Assembly (NCBI GenBank): GCA_025997655.1
Contig: BNUW01000037.1
Coordinates: 1 to 18,737 of the forward strand
DNA length: 18,737 bases
Direction of reading: 5' to 3'
Source of the DNA: Spirochaetia bacterium
GTDB lineage: Bacteria > Spirochaetota > Spirochaetia > Treponematales > Breznakiellaceae
A model generated the notes under the pieces. The model worked only from the letters and a program-made list of their open reading frames with translations. It had not been told where the DNA came from and did no database searches. The translations under genes were made by a program, and so were the position numbers. Below are positions 1 to 8,812 of the stretch, one piece after another. The stretch's first letter is position 1; the number at the start of each line of letters is the position of its first letter.

Positions 1-112
1 TGGCCGTCGGGACAATTTCTATACCGCTCTCAAGTATACCTTCAGCCGGTTTTTACATGAAGACTGGTCTGCTTTTATTGTTTTTGTTTGGGGTGATGAA
101 CCTGACGGGTGA
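1..112 (+). CDS. C-terminal end of an unidentified protein (partial)
   Basis: An open frame beginning at base 2 encodes 36 residues and stops at TGA 110-112. The visible tail is rich in aromatic residues (it contains RRDNFYTALKYTF and later WSAFIVFVWGDEPDG), which looks like real protein sequence and not a chance frame. The 5' part lies outside the window. I do not recognise the family and assign no function. It ends about 70 nt before the next gene's preferred start. Confidence 0.45.
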   Translation, partial: GRRDNFYTALKYTFSRFLHEDWSAFIVFVWGDEPDG

Positions 113-183
113 TACTTTGAATTGCTGGCTTCGTCGACACTTTATTGCTTATTTTTCTTTTTTACGACATACTATGGACCATA

Positions 184-1599
184 ATGCCAGATAATGCGGT
201 AACCCCGAACGAATATCTAAAAACACTTACCGAAGTTTTAGCTGCCCGTGCAGATTGGCTTGAAAAATCGGAAGTGGGCAAGTTAAAGGAAGAATTCCGT
301 ACTTTTCATACTGCCTTCGCGGCGCTTTATAAGCTGTGCCTAAAAAAAGGGCTGATCAACCAGGACCCCTATAAAGATGATGTAAGGATTGGGGAGCTTT
401 CGGCGCCGGAAACCGGTCCCTTTACTGATGGAGACTATAAGGATCAGTTCAGCCTCCGCTTATCAAACTATGATAACCAGCTTGACTTCCTGGTTAACTT
501 TTACCCCTTCAGCCTTGACTTCCTTACCTCAGTTAAAATGAAGCCTATTCTGGGTTTGGTAAAATTTATTGACTGGACCCGGCTCAATACTGCCAACGAT
601 ACGCCGAATAACCGGGCCATGATGGATATTGCAGCCCAGGCAAAAAGCGGAGCAGACCCTCTTTCCGCCAGCATTATCAATGAGTCCCTGTCCAAGTTGT
701 CAAAAACCACCGGGAGCATCCTCTCCTACCTCAAATTGGTGTCCGATTACAACCGGGAAGCCTATAAACGGGACCTGCGAACCAAGGTGCTCAGCAGTCT
801 GAGTGAAACGGAAGTTTCGGTAATACCCACCATAAAGAAGAAATTCGCCGCCGCCATGCCGGGACAGCCCTTTTACCCGGATCTGGTGGAGGAGGTTATC
901 AAGGAAGATTCCAATGTGGGCAAGCCCCTGCGGGACAATGTTCTTAAACAGATGGCGGCGCCGCTTGCCAAGGAAAAAACCGCCCCAAAGGTTGATTTTA
1001 AGGCAATTCTGATAGAGGGGCTCAATGCCATCGGTTCGGTACATTCAACCATGGCGGAAACCGGGGGGAAGCTGGACGAAAACGCCGCCCTGTTGCAGGA
1101 GCGGAAAAACAACTTCTGGGAGAAGATCAAACGGGTTATTCAACAGATGCTGAATAAGGAACCGGACCCGACCATCTTCGATCTGGAGTACATGGATCCC
1201 GTTAAGGGGGTCCTGGTTAAGCAAAAAGTGGACTTTACCCGCTTTAGAAGCGAAATGGACCGTAAAAACCGGACCTTAGCAGCCCTGGCTTCCCGGAGCG
1301 GCGCCGCCTTTGCCAAGATGCAGTCCATGACCGATGAGCAGCTCATGGGGATGCTGGAAAAAAACATCCGGGACGTGCAGACCATCCATAAGGTTTTAGG
1401 CGCCCTGGATGAATTTTTCAAAGCTGAGGCGGGCCGGGAAGACCGGCATAAGATTAAGGGAATAAAGCCGGAACTGGGGGTCATGAAAAATGCCATTGTT
1501 AAGGCAAACGGACGGCGTCATGACTACAGTGCCCAGAAAGAAGAGGAAGAACAGATGCGGAAGCTGGGTGTCGGTATTGCCGTCACTGAAGGAGCGTAG
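184..1599 (+). CDS. Conserved-looking hypothetical protein, soluble and helical, about 471 aa
   Basis: I do not recognise this family. The protein appears almost wholly alpha-helical and charged, with no convincing signal peptide or membrane segment, so it is probably cytoplasmic. Long Lys/Glu-rich stretches occur around residues 280-460. I prefer ATG 184 (MPDNAVTPNEYLK). The frame stays open to a TTG at 145, but that would add a 13-residue hydrophobic leader (MLIFLFYDILWTI) to an otherwise soluble protein. A TACTAT box at 170-175 is a plausible -10, which would put the transcript start almost on ATG 184; no good Shine-Dalgarno is present. The stop is 3 nt before the next gene, so the two are probably co-transcribed. 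The function is unknown, and the context (binding protein, polyphosphate enzymes) does not settle it. Confidence 0.8.
   Translation: MPDNAVTPNEYLKTLTEVLAARADWLEKSEVGKLKEEFRTFHTAFAALYKLCLKKGLINQDPYKDDVRIGELSAPETGPFTDGDYKDQFSLRLSNYDNQLDFLVNFYPFSLDFLTSVKMKPILGLVKFIDWTRLNTANDTPNNRAMMDIAAQAKSGADPLSASIINESLSKLSKTTGSILSYLKLVSDYNREAYKRDLRTKVLSSLSETEVSVIPTIKKKFAAAMPGQPFYPDLVEEVIKEDSNVGKPLRDNVLKQMAAPLAKEKTAPKVDFKAILIEGLNAIGSVHSTMAETGGKLDENAALLQERKNNFWEKIKRVIQQMLNKEPDPTIFDLEYMDPVKGVLVKQKVDFTRFRSEMDRKNRTLAALASRSGAAFAKMQSMTDEQLMGMLEKNIRDVQTIHKVLGALDEFFKAEAGREDRHKIKGIKPELGVMKNAIVKANGRRHDYSAQKEEEEQMRKLGVGIAVTEGA
1589..1594 (+). promoter_or_regulatory. Ribosome binding site for the binding-protein gene
   Basis: AAGGAG lies 8 nt before ATG 1603, inside the end of the preceding gene. 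It fixes the start of the binding protein and supports translation from a shared transcript. Confidence 0.7.
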
Positions 1600-1602
1600 G
1601 AT

Positions 1603-3369
1603 ATGAAAGAACCGGGAACGTGGTATCGAGTGTGTTTTAAGCGGTATGGGCATGTTTTTATCGGCCTGAGCCTTTTTCTGATGATTGCCATCGGCGTCGG
1701 CGCTTCCCCTATGCGGGACGAATCGGGAAACGATGCTGTACCTGCACCTGCCCCCCCCGCAGAGCCGCCGCGTGGCACGCCGGATGATGATTGGGGTGAT
1801 GATAACCCCCCGTGGGCCGAAGGTGAAGGGCCGGATTTTGGCGAATCCAGGCCTCAGGTCGTGAACCGGGAAGCGCTGACCATGGCGGTTTCCGCAGGGG
1901 AGGTGGAACTGGATTTCCGGAAGTCCTACCTGTCCAGCGAAGCCCAACTCTACACGGCCCTCTATGAGGGGCTTTTTTCCTACCACCCCTTTACCATGGA
2001 ACCGGTACCGGCGGCTGCCAGCGCGTGGGAGGTTTCGGAGGACAAGAAGGAATGGACCTTTACTATCCGGGACACCGCCCGGTACTGGAACGGCGATCCG
2101 GTTCGGGCAGAGGATTTCCGCGCCGCCTGGCTTTCCTTGCTGGCCCCGGATAAGGAATCCCCCTATTCCTCCCTCTTTGATATTATCGAAGGAGCCCTGG
2201 ATTACCGGAAAGGTAACACCGCTGATCCGGACACGGTGGGCATCACTGCGCCGGACCCGCAGACCCTGGTGGTACGCCTGAATTACCCGGCGGCATTCTT
2301 CCCCAGTATGCTCTGCCATCATTCCTTTAGCCCCATTCACCCCGCCATGCTGAAAACCGAAGACTGGTCCCAGGGCGTGCCGATTTCCAACGGACCCTTC
2401 TTTATAGTAGAGCGTACCGATGACGCCATAGTGCTTAGCAGGAATGAGCTTTACTGGGATGTGTCCCGTACCGCCCTGAAAACGATCACCCTCAAGTTTG
2501 TTGAGGACGGGGACGAAGCTTCGGCGCTCTGGAATTCCGGTGAAGTCCGGTGGATTGCCGGGGATGTTAACATAGAAACCCTGACCGACCGCAGCGGCAT
2601 CATGTTCACCCCCATGTTTGCCACCCACTATTACTATATCCGTTCCACCGCCAAGCCCTGGGCCGACTATCGGGTCCGGCAAGCCCTGTCCCTGTCCCTG
2701 CCCTGGGCTCAACTGCGGGAGGGCCATCCTCTGCCCGCCAAGACCCTGATCTACCCCATCCAGGGTTACCCCGAGGTTCCGGGCCTGGAAACCACGGACA
2801 TTGATGAAGCCAAGCGGCTTCTAAGCGAGGCCGGTTATCCCGAAGGTCTTGGCCTCCCGGAACTGGTGATCCGCCTGACCCCCTCCCCCGAGGCCACCCG
2901 GATTGGCGGTCTTATGGCCACAACCTGGAAGGAACAACTCGGGGTGCCGGTTAAGGTGGAGGTGATCCCCTACCGGCAGTACTTTAACGCCATGAAACAG
3001 GATAACTATCAGGTGGGTTCCTCAACCTGGATTGGCGATTTCCCCGACCCCTACACCTTCCTGCAGATGTGGCGCCGGGACTCCAACCTGAACGACGCCC
3101 GGTACAATGACGCGGATTACGAAGCGCTCATGGACCGGTCCATGACGGAGGAAGGACAAACCCGGCTGGAAACTCTGGCCGCCGCAGAAAAACTGCTCCT
3201 GGAGCGGGGCGCGGTGCTGCCCATATCCTACAGCCCCTCACTAAATATCGTGGACACCGATGAGTTGGAAGGCTGGTACCCTAACGTGCTGGACATTCAT
3301 CCCTTTAAATATTTTTCTTTCAAGGCATGGAGGCCATTGCCGGGGGTGGCGCTGCTTGGAAAAGACTAA
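1603..3369 (+). CDS. Periplasmic peptide-type ABC transporter substrate-binding protein (SBP family 5)
   Basis: A 588-residue protein of the OppA/DppA-type extracellular solute-binding family 5. A basic N-terminus and a hydrophobic segment (about residues 18-34) form a signal sequence. The likely cleavage is by signal peptidase I near VGA/SP, because no lipobox cysteine is visible. A Pro/Asp/Glu-rich linker follows (about residues 40-85). The mature domain starts with family hallmarks: LYTALYEGLFSYHP, then the WTFTIRD-type strand, then WNGDPVRAEDFRAAW. A C-terminal half matches the second lobe (IGDFPDPYTFLQMW). Such proteins capture oligopeptides, or sometimes nickel or other ligands, for import, but no permease or ATPase genes are next to it, so the ligand is open. 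The C-terminus overlaps the next gene by 14 nt. An AAGGAG site and a 3-nt gap link it to the upstream gene. Confidence 0.9.
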   Translation: MKEPGTWYRVCFKRYGHVFIGLSLFLMIAIGVGASPMRDESGNDAVPAPAPPAEPPRGTPDDDWGDDNPPWAEGEGPDFGESRPQVVNREALTMAVSAGEVELDFRKSYLSSEAQLYTALYEGLFSYHPFTMEPVPAAASAWEVSEDKKEWTFTIRDTARYWNGDPVRAEDFRAAWLSLLAPDKESPYSSLFDIIEGALDYRKGNTADPDTVGITAPDPQTLVVRLNYPAAFFPSMLCHHSFSPIHPAMLKTEDWSQGVPISNGPFFIVERTDDAIVLSRNELYWDVSRTALKTITLKFVEDGDEASALWNSGEVRWIAGDVNIETLTDRSGIMFTPMFATHYYYIRSTAKPWADYRVRQALSLSLPWAQLREGHPLPAKTLIYPIQGYPEVPGLETTDIDEAKRLLSEAGYPEGLGLPELVIRLTPSPEATRIGGLMATTWKEQLGVPVKVEVIPYRQYFNAMKQDNYQVGSSTWIGDFPDPYTFLQMWRRDSNLNDARYNDADYEALMDRSMTEEGQTRLETLAAAEKLLLERGAVLPISYSPSLNIVDTDELEGWYPNVLDIHPFKYFSFKAWRPLPGVALLGKD

Positions 3370-4891
3370 GCTTGTTGCCATACTGGAAATCGGCTCCACC
3401 GGCATCAGATCACTTATCGCGGAACTGTACGGCGGTGGGGAATGGAAGTTCCTGGACCGGGCGGGGAAACCTATTGCCCTGGGCCGGGACGTATTTACTT
3501 CCGGGCAGGTGTCCCGTGAATCCCTGCTGGAATGTCTTACGGTGCTCCGCGGCTTCCGGGAACTCCTTGCCGGCTGGGGCATTGCGGATGAGGACATTCA
3601 ATGTATCGCCACCAGTGCGCTGCGGGCGGCGAAGAACCGCGATGTCTTTGTGGACCGGGTCCGGCAGGAAACGGGTTTCAATTTTACGGTGGTCGAGGGC
3701 ATTGAGGAAAACCGCCTGATGTACCTGGCGGTACGGTTTGCCATCAAAAACGATCTTCCCCAATTCTGGCGGGTCAATTCCATGATCATTGATCTTGGCG
3801 GCGGCTCCACAGAAATCATGTTACTGCGAAGGGGAAAGATGGTAGCCGCCCACAGCATCAAGTTTGGGACCATTCTGATAGATCAGCAGTCCCGGCTGGC
3901 CTTTGGTTCAGTCCGTTCCCAGGCGCGGTACCTGAACGAAAACATCCGCAACACCTCGGAATTTCTCAACGCGGAACTGATGCTGTCCCATGTCAGAATT
4001 TTTGTGATCGCCGGTCCCGACGCCCAGTTGGCAGCAACCCTGATTGGCCGGGAGGTGAACGAAACCTGCCTGGTCATAGCCCGTGAGGACTTCATTGCCT
4101 TTGTAGAAAAGGTGCAGAACTACAGCGTTGATGATATGGTACAAAAACTCCACGTCCCCTTTGCGGATGCCGAAGCCTTTGTGCCGGGCATTCTGGTCTA
4201 CAAACTTTTTCTGGAACGCACCGCCGCCGCCCAGGTGGTGGTCCCCCTGGTTTCCATCCGTGAGGGCCTCCTTATCGACATGGCCCGGGGCGTTGACCCA
4301 ACACTGCAGGAGGACTTTTTTTCCCAGGTGATCGCTTCCGCAATAAACCTGGGCCGGAAATACCACTACGACGAATCCCACAACCGGCACGTAGCATTTC
4401 TGTGCCTGGCCCTTTTCGATGAACTTTTGCATGAACACGGAATGAACCGCCGGGAACGGATGATGCTGGAAGTGGCGGCCACCCTCCACGACATCGGCAT
4501 GTTTATCCGCGGTTCCGGGCATCAGAAACACGGCCAGTACATTGTAGCTAATTCGGAGATATTCGGCCTGCACCAGGAGGAATTGGCCATCATTGCCAAT
4601 GTGATCCGCTACCACCGGGGTGATCTACCCTCGCCCACGGACATTGATTACATCGCCCTCCAGAAGGACGAGCGTATTCTGATGCTCAAGATGGCATCCA
4701 TCCTGCGGGTTGCGGATGCCCTGGACCGGGGCCATTCCCAGCACATCCGCAGTATTACGGTGGAAAAGAAAAGTGAAGCCATTCTGATTTATGCCGAAGG
4801 AAATTACGATCACAGCCTGGAACGGATAGGGCTGGAAGAAAAGGCAGGGTTGTTTCAGGATGTGTTTGGGTACAAGGTTATTTTAGCATGA
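3356..4891 (+). CDS. ppx: Exopolyphosphatase / GppA-family phosphatase with C-terminal HD domain
   Basis: Members of this family hydrolyse terminal phosphate from polyphosphate and/or convert pppGpp to ppGpp. The protein has the two actin-like lobes: phosphate-binding loop 1 (residues 10-16, EIGSTGI), ATSALRAAKNR, the EGIEENRLMY segment, and loop 2 (DLGGGSTEI). A C-terminal HD domain has LHDIG at H378-D379 and a later VIRYHRGD. I place the start at TTG 3356. It follows a GGGGGTGG purine run, gives 511 aa (close to the usual 490-515) and puts loop 1 at the expected distance from the N-terminus. A longer frame from 3260 would add non-family residues. Loop 1 carries Glu11 where Asp is usual. It overlaps the upstream gene by 14 nt and ppk by 4 nt (ATGA), a sign of translational coupling. 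Sequence alone does not separate Ppx from GppA activity, but the adjacent ppk favours Ppx. Confidence 0.9.
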   Translation: MEKTKLVAILEIGSTGIRSLIAELYGGGEWKFLDRAGKPIALGRDVFTSGQVSRESLLECLTVLRGFRELLAGWGIADEDIQCIATSALRAAKNRDVFVDRVRQETGFNFTVVEGIEENRLMYLAVRFAIKNDLPQFWRVNSMIIDLGGGSTEIMLLRRGKMVAAHSIKFGTILIDQQSRLAFGSVRSQARYLNENIRNTSEFLNAELMLSHVRIFVIAGPDAQLAATLIGREVNETCLVIAREDFIAFVEKVQNYSVDDMVQKLHVPFADAEAFVPGILVYKLFLERTAAAQVVVPLVSIREGLLIDMARGVDPTLQEDFFSQVIASAINLGRKYHYDESHNRHVAFLCLALFDELLHEHGMNRRERMMLEVAATLHDIGMFIRGSGHQKHGQYIVANSEIFGLHQEELAIIANVIRYHRGDLPSPTDIDYIALQKDERILMLKMASILRVADALDRGHSQHIRSITVEKKSEAILIYAEGNYDHSLERIGLEEKAGLFQDVFGYKVILA

Positions 4892-7062
4892 GCGATACTA
4901 CTATTCCTCATTTCTTCAACCGGGATCTTTCCTGGATTGATTTTAATGAGCGTGTTCTGGAGGAGGGGCTCCGCTCTGAACTGCCGCCCCTGGACCGGTT
5001 TTGGTTTCTTTCAATAGTCTCCGCTAATTTTGACGAATTCTTTATGGTGCGGGTGGCCGCCATGAAGCGGGCTTTACTATCGGGCGTGGGGTCCGACCCA
5101 TCGGGGCTCAGGCCGGATGAGCAGCTGCGGAGGACTGCGGAGAAGGCCCGTTCCATAATCCGGCGGCAGTATGACTGCTTGTTACATGAGATTTTTCCCC
5201 GCCTTGCCCGGGGCGGGCTTGAATTGATACGTCCCGGCGCCTATTCCGCCGCGCAGAAAGAGTACCTTGAGGGATTTTTTCACGGGCAGATCTATCCCGT
5301 GCTGACCCCCCTGCGGATTGAAGAAGACGGGGCCTTGCCGTTTATCGGGGGCAACAACCTTTACATTGCTTTCCAACTGGAACGGGAGGGGGAAGCGGCG
5401 GAGCGGCACATTGCCATCATCCAACTGCCCAAGGGACTTGACCGTATTGTGCGGCTTCCGGGCGGGCATTGGGCGCTGCTGGAGGATCTGGTGCTCACCT
5501 GGGGGGCCGATCTGTTTCCGGGGTACCAGGTTAAGGAAACCATGGTCTTCAAGATTAACCGGGACGCCGATTTTTCGGTGGATGAAAAACGGGACGAGGA
5601 TTTTATTGAAGCCATGGAGGAAGTTATTGAGGGGCGTTCCCATTCGCCGGTGGTTCGCATGACCTGTTCCGCCGGCAGTGCCGCGGGGAGCCTGAAGGAA
5701 AAATTTAAACAACTGTTGGAACTTGAGGAACAGGACCTTTACGAAATTGATGGACCCCTGGATCTTGGGGGCCTCATGGATTTTGCTGCCGCTCCGGGCT
5801 TCGAGAATCTCCGGAGCAAGGCTTGGAAGACATACCGTAATACTACGTTTAGCGATGCCGCCGCAGGCGCAGAATCCCTGTGGGACAGGATAAGCCGACA
5901 GGATGTGCTCATTCACCTTCCCTACGAATCCTTTGATCCGGTGGTGCGTTTTTTCCAGGATGCCGCAGCGGACCCCCAGGTGATTTCCATAAAAACCGCC
6001 CTGTACCGGACCAGCGGCAATTCCCCTATCATCAAGGCACTGGAGCAGGCCGCACTGCAGGGCAAGCATGTTACTGCGGTGGTGGAACTGAAAGCCCGGT
6101 TTGACGAGGAGCGGAATATTTCATGGGCGAACCGGCTGGAAAAGGCCGGGGTGCTGGTGGTGTACGGCCTTGCCCGGCTCAAGGTACACGCCAAGATTAG
6201 CATGGTTATCCGCCGGGAGAACGGCGCCGGCATTAAACGCTACGTGCATCTTTCTACGGGAAACTACAACGATAAGACCGCCCGGCAGTACGAGGACCTG
6301 GGCCTCTTTACCGCCCGCGAAGATATTGCCATGGACGCCTCGGTGTTCTTCAACATGCTTACCGGTTATTCGGCGATCCAGTCCATGCGGAGACTGGTGA
6401 TTGCCCCCACGGCACTCAAGCGCCGCCTCCTGGAATTGATTGACCGGGAAGCAAAACGCTCAGGCCGGGAACACCCCGGCAGGATCATTGCGAAGCTAAA
6501 CTCCCTGGCGGATACGGATGTGATAGAATCACTGTATTCGGCGTCAAAGGCGGGGGTACAGATAACCCTGATAGTGCGGGGTATCTGTATGCTGATCCCC
6601 GGCATCCCGGAACTTTCAGAAAACATTCGGGTGATAAGCATTATCGGGCATTACCTGGAACATTCCCGAATCTATTACTTTGCCAACGGGGGCGGCGGAC
6701 TAAAGTCCGGCGAGGAATACTACCTTGCCAGCGCCGACTGGATGCCCCGGAACCTTGAACGCCGGGTAGAATTGATGTTCCCGATATTGCAGGATGACAT
6801 CAAGGCCCGGCTCCGGGACATTCTGAACGCCTATAGCCGGGACACGGCGCAGGCCCGGCTTCTTTCGACTGACGGTTCCTGGAAACGGCGCAGGCCCGAA
6901 GGGGGTGAGACCCTATCTAAAGGGGAAGCCCCCTTTTCGGTCCAGGAATATCTTCTTTCCCTTGCCGCGAAGGCCGGGGCGAATCTCTGGGCGCCCAGGC
7001 AGGAAGAGGCCCGTGGCGCCTTTGTTGTACGCCGCAGTGACACCAAAGGACAGTATTGCTGA
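4888..7062 (+). CDS. ppk1: Polyphosphate kinase 1
   Basis: Ppk1 reversibly polymerises the ATP gamma-phosphate into polyphosphate. The 724-residue protein has the family architecture: an N-terminal domain starting FFNRDLSWIDFNERVLEE, a head domain, and two phospholipase-D-like catalytic domains. The likely phosphohistidine is H454 in YVHLSTGNYNDKTARQYED. The second catalytic histidine is H592 in LEHSRIYYFANG, followed by YLASADWMPRNLERRVE. Typical length is about 690 aa; the extra residues are mainly a C-terminal tail after about residue 655. ATG 4888 lies inside the ATGA overlap with the upstream phosphatase gene, so synthesis and breakdown of polyphosphate are encoded together. The stop TGA overlaps the next ATG by one base. 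Confidence 0.97.
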   Translation: MSDTTIPHFFNRDLSWIDFNERVLEEGLRSELPPLDRFWFLSIVSANFDEFFMVRVAAMKRALLSGVGSDPSGLRPDEQLRRTAEKARSIIRRQYDCLLHEIFPRLARGGLELIRPGAYSAAQKEYLEGFFHGQIYPVLTPLRIEEDGALPFIGGNNLYIAFQLEREGEAAERHIAIIQLPKGLDRIVRLPGGHWALLEDLVLTWGADLFPGYQVKETMVFKINRDADFSVDEKRDEDFIEAMEEVIEGRSHSPVVRMTCSAGSAAGSLKEKFKQLLELEEQDLYEIDGPLDLGGLMDFAAAPGFENLRSKAWKTYRNTTFSDAAAGAESLWDRISRQDVLIHLPYESFDPVVRFFQDAAADPQVISIKTALYRTSGNSPIIKALEQAALQGKHVTAVVELKARFDEERNISWANRLEKAGVLVVYGLARLKVHAKISMVIRRENGAGIKRYVHLSTGNYNDKTARQYEDLGLFTAREDIAMDASVFFNMLTGYSAIQSMRRLVIAPTALKRRLLELIDREAKRSGREHPGRIIAKLNSLADTDVIESLYSASKAGVQITLIVRGICMLIPGIPELSENIRVISIIGHYLEHSRIYYFANGGGGLKSGEEYYLASADWMPRNLERRVELMFPILQDDIKARLRDILNAYSRDTAQARLLSTDGSWKRRRPEGGETLSKGEAPFSVQEYLLSLAAKAGANLWAPRQEEARGAFVVRRSDTKGQYC

Positions 7063-8453
7063 TGAAACGAATAGTGTTAAAGCACGGCGAAGAAGACCGT
7101 ATCCGCGCAGGCCATCCCTGGGTCTACGACAACGAGGTGGGAAAAATCCTTGACGGCTTTACCGCTCCGTCTGCCGGTGATCCTGCCCCGGTAGTATTAT
7201 TGCCCGGCGAGGTTGCGGATGTGGAAAGCTCCCGGAAAACATACCTGGGCCGCGCCCTGGTCAACCCCAACTCGAAGATCATCGCCCGCATCTACAGCCC
7301 CTCCAAGGAAGGCATGGACAAGGGCTTCTTCAAACGGCGTATCCGGGAAGCGGTGGCACAGCGGACGGTGGGGCCAAGTAATTACGACCTGCACCGGCAC
7401 TCCCTCCGGCTCGTTTTTGCCGAGGCGGATTTTCTCCCCGGCATTATCATCGATCGCTTTGTGGGCTGGCCTCTCAACAAAGTTGAGTCGGCGGAACTTG
7501 AGTCCGCAGTATCACTGCGGCCTATCATGTTCGAGGATGCCGAGGCCGCCTTGGGGAAACCGCAATCCTGGATTGCCATCCAGTTCCTTAGCTTCGGCAT
7601 GGACTCCCGCCGGGAAGAAATTATCGCCGCTCTGGAAGAAGTGCTGGAACAGGACGGCTTTATCATCCCCGATGGTATTCCCCTGGGCACGAGCGCCGGT
7701 ATCGTCGAGAAGTCCGCCGCCAAGGTCCGGGAATTGGAAGGGCTGCCCCTGCGGGAAGGGCTTATTCGGGGCAGCTTTCCCGCCGCAGGAATTGTCATTT
7801 TTGAAAACGGCATCCCCTTCATGGTGAACCTGATAGACGGGCAGAAGACCGGTCACTTCCTTGACCAACGGGATAACCGCCGCATTGCCGCCGCGTATGC
7901 CCAGGCCGCCTCTGCAGGAAAGCCTGTACTGCGGGTGCTGGACGTCTTTTCTTACACCGGGGGCTTCGGCATACACCTTGCCAGGGCGGGCGCCGCGCAG
8001 GTAACCTGTGTGGATGCTTCCGCCGCCGCCCTGGAAACGGTGCGGATTAACGCCGGCCTTAACGGGCTGGGGGACAGTATTACTACCGTTGAAGCCGATG
8101 TGTTTGAATACCTGCGGCGCAGGCCCGCAGAGGAACTGTACGACATCATCATCCTGGACCCTCCGGCATTTGCCAAAACCCGTTCCGCGCTGGAGGGGGC
8201 GCTCCGGGGGTACAAGGAAATCAACCTGCGGGCAATCAACATGCTCAAACCCGGCGGCATTCTGGTCACCTGTTCATGCAGTTACGCCCTGGACGAGATC
8301 CGCTTCCGGTACATGATAACCGAAGCCGCCGCCGATGCCGGTAAGCGGCTTATCATGCTGGACTTCCGGCGGCAGCCTGCGGACCATCCGGTGCTGGTGG
8401 GCTACGATGAGTCATTGTACCTCAAGTGCGGGTTTTATCGCGTGGCGGGGTGA
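7062..8453 (+). CDS. rlmI: Class I SAM-dependent rRNA (cytosine-C5) methyltransferase, RlmI type
   Basis: A 463-residue protein like E. coli RlmI, which makes m5C1962 in 23S rRNA. An N-terminal PUA-like RNA-binding domain begins RIVLKHGEEDRIRAGHPWVY. The linker contains NLIDGQKTGHFLDQRDNRR, a strong family signature. The Rossmann domain has the SAM-binding LDVFSYTGGFGIHLA (D294), the DPPAF motif at residues 366-370, and TCSCSY with candidate catalytic cysteines C404/C406. It is about 65 residues longer than E. coli RlmI, partly from an insertion around residues 140-175. I chose ATG 7062 (stop-start overlap TGATG, with AAAGGA at 7045-7050) over an in-frame TTG at 7056. It is the last gene of the five-gene block. 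The exact rRNA target is inferred from the family. Confidence 0.9.
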   Translation: MKRIVLKHGEEDRIRAGHPWVYDNEVGKILDGFTAPSAGDPAPVVLLPGEVADVESSRKTYLGRALVNPNSKIIARIYSPSKEGMDKGFFKRRIREAVAQRTVGPSNYDLHRHSLRLVFAEADFLPGIIIDRFVGWPLNKVESAELESAVSLRPIMFEDAEAALGKPQSWIAIQFLSFGMDSRREEIIAALEEVLEQDGFIIPDGIPLGTSAGIVEKSAAKVRELEGLPLREGLIRGSFPAAGIVIFENGIPFMVNLIDGQKTGHFLDQRDNRRIAAAYAQAASAGKPVLRVLDVFSYTGGFGIHLARAGAAQVTCVDASAAALETVRINAGLNGLGDSITTVEADVFEYLRRRPAEELYDIIILDPPAFAKTRSALEGALRGYKEINLRAINMLKPGGILVTCSCSYALDEIRFRYMITEAAADAGKRLIMLDFRRQPADHPVLVGYDESLYLKCGFYRVAG

Positions 8454-8459
8454 AGGTAG

Positions 8460-8648
8460 AATGAGACGGTTCGCCGGGCGCGTTCCCTTGTTGGCAAGAA
8501 AAAGGGGGAATACAACCTGGTTTTCTTTAACTGCGAACATTTTGCCCGGTGGTGCAAGACCGGCGAATTGAAGTCGCGGCAGGTTGAGATGGGATTGAAA
8601 GCAGCGTATGCCTTGATGAAACCAGCCGACAGCTTATCGGCGAGATAA
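8460..8648 (+). pseudogene. Remnant of an LRAT-domain protein (C-terminal part only)
   Basis: The frame after TAG 8457-8459 encodes 62 residues before TAA 8646-8648 and has no usable start codon near its beginning. It carries the second half of an LRAT-type (NlpC/P60-superfamily) domain: RARSLVGKKKGEYNLVF, then the catalytic-cysteine box FNCEHFARWCKTG, then KSRQVE. In this family the cysteine of NCEHF works with a histidine in an N-terminal segment. That segment is absent here because the preceding DNA codes for the methyltransferase. The recognisable LRAT part ends near 8600, where a transposase remnant in another frame begins. I read it as a truncated, dead gene fragment. The motif match is seen directly; the family name comes from memory. 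Confidence 0.65.
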
Positions 8649-8752
8649 CTCCTCCGCTCCCTACCCGGCCCGGCCATCAGGCGGTACGGTACGAGATTGA
8701 GGGATGGTGTTTGTCGCTGGAAGACATGCAGCACCCTGTGTTCCCTGCGTAG
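8603..8752 (+). pseudogene. Remnant of an IS630-type transposase
   Basis: The frame through 8606-8752 reads VCLDETSRQLIGE, then PPLPTRPGHQAVRYE, and ends at TAG 8750-8752. VCLDE...QL.GE...PLP.RPG is the segment around the first catalytic Asp of IS630-family DDE transposases. Similarity fades after about 8700. A short match in another frame (MVFVAGRHA from 8707) suggests frameshift decay of the downstream GWRHV-like region. No start codon, remaining catalytic residues or terminal repeats are visible, so this is a fossil. It begins where the LRAT similarity stops and may mark the insertion that destroyed that gene. Confidence 0.5.
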
Positions 8753-8768
8753 TTTTTCCCCCTACCTT

Positions 8769-8796
8769 TTCACACCCCCCCTCCGCATGGTATAAG
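8769..8796 (+). promoter_or_regulatory. Candidate sigma-70 promoter for smc
   Basis: TTCACA (8769-8774), a 16-nt spacer and TATAAG (8791-8796) each match consensus at five of six positions. The expected transcript start is about 8803, only 10 nt before the TTG start, so the leader would be very short and cut into the GGGAGGAGGAG Shine-Dalgarno run at 8796-8806. Confidence 0.5.
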
Positions 8797-8812
8797 GGAG
8801 GAGGAGTTTGCA

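Noticed and set aside
1396..2727. Long reverse-strand open frame (443 codons) opposite the binding-protein gene
   Set aside because: It is antisense to two well-supported genes, has Gly/Arg/His-rich composition typical of a shadow frame in G+C-rich DNA, and has no family motifs.
5182..6069. Reverse-strand frame of 295 codons inside ppk
   Set aside because: It is a shadow of the ppk coding frame with no recognisable domain or ribosome binding site.
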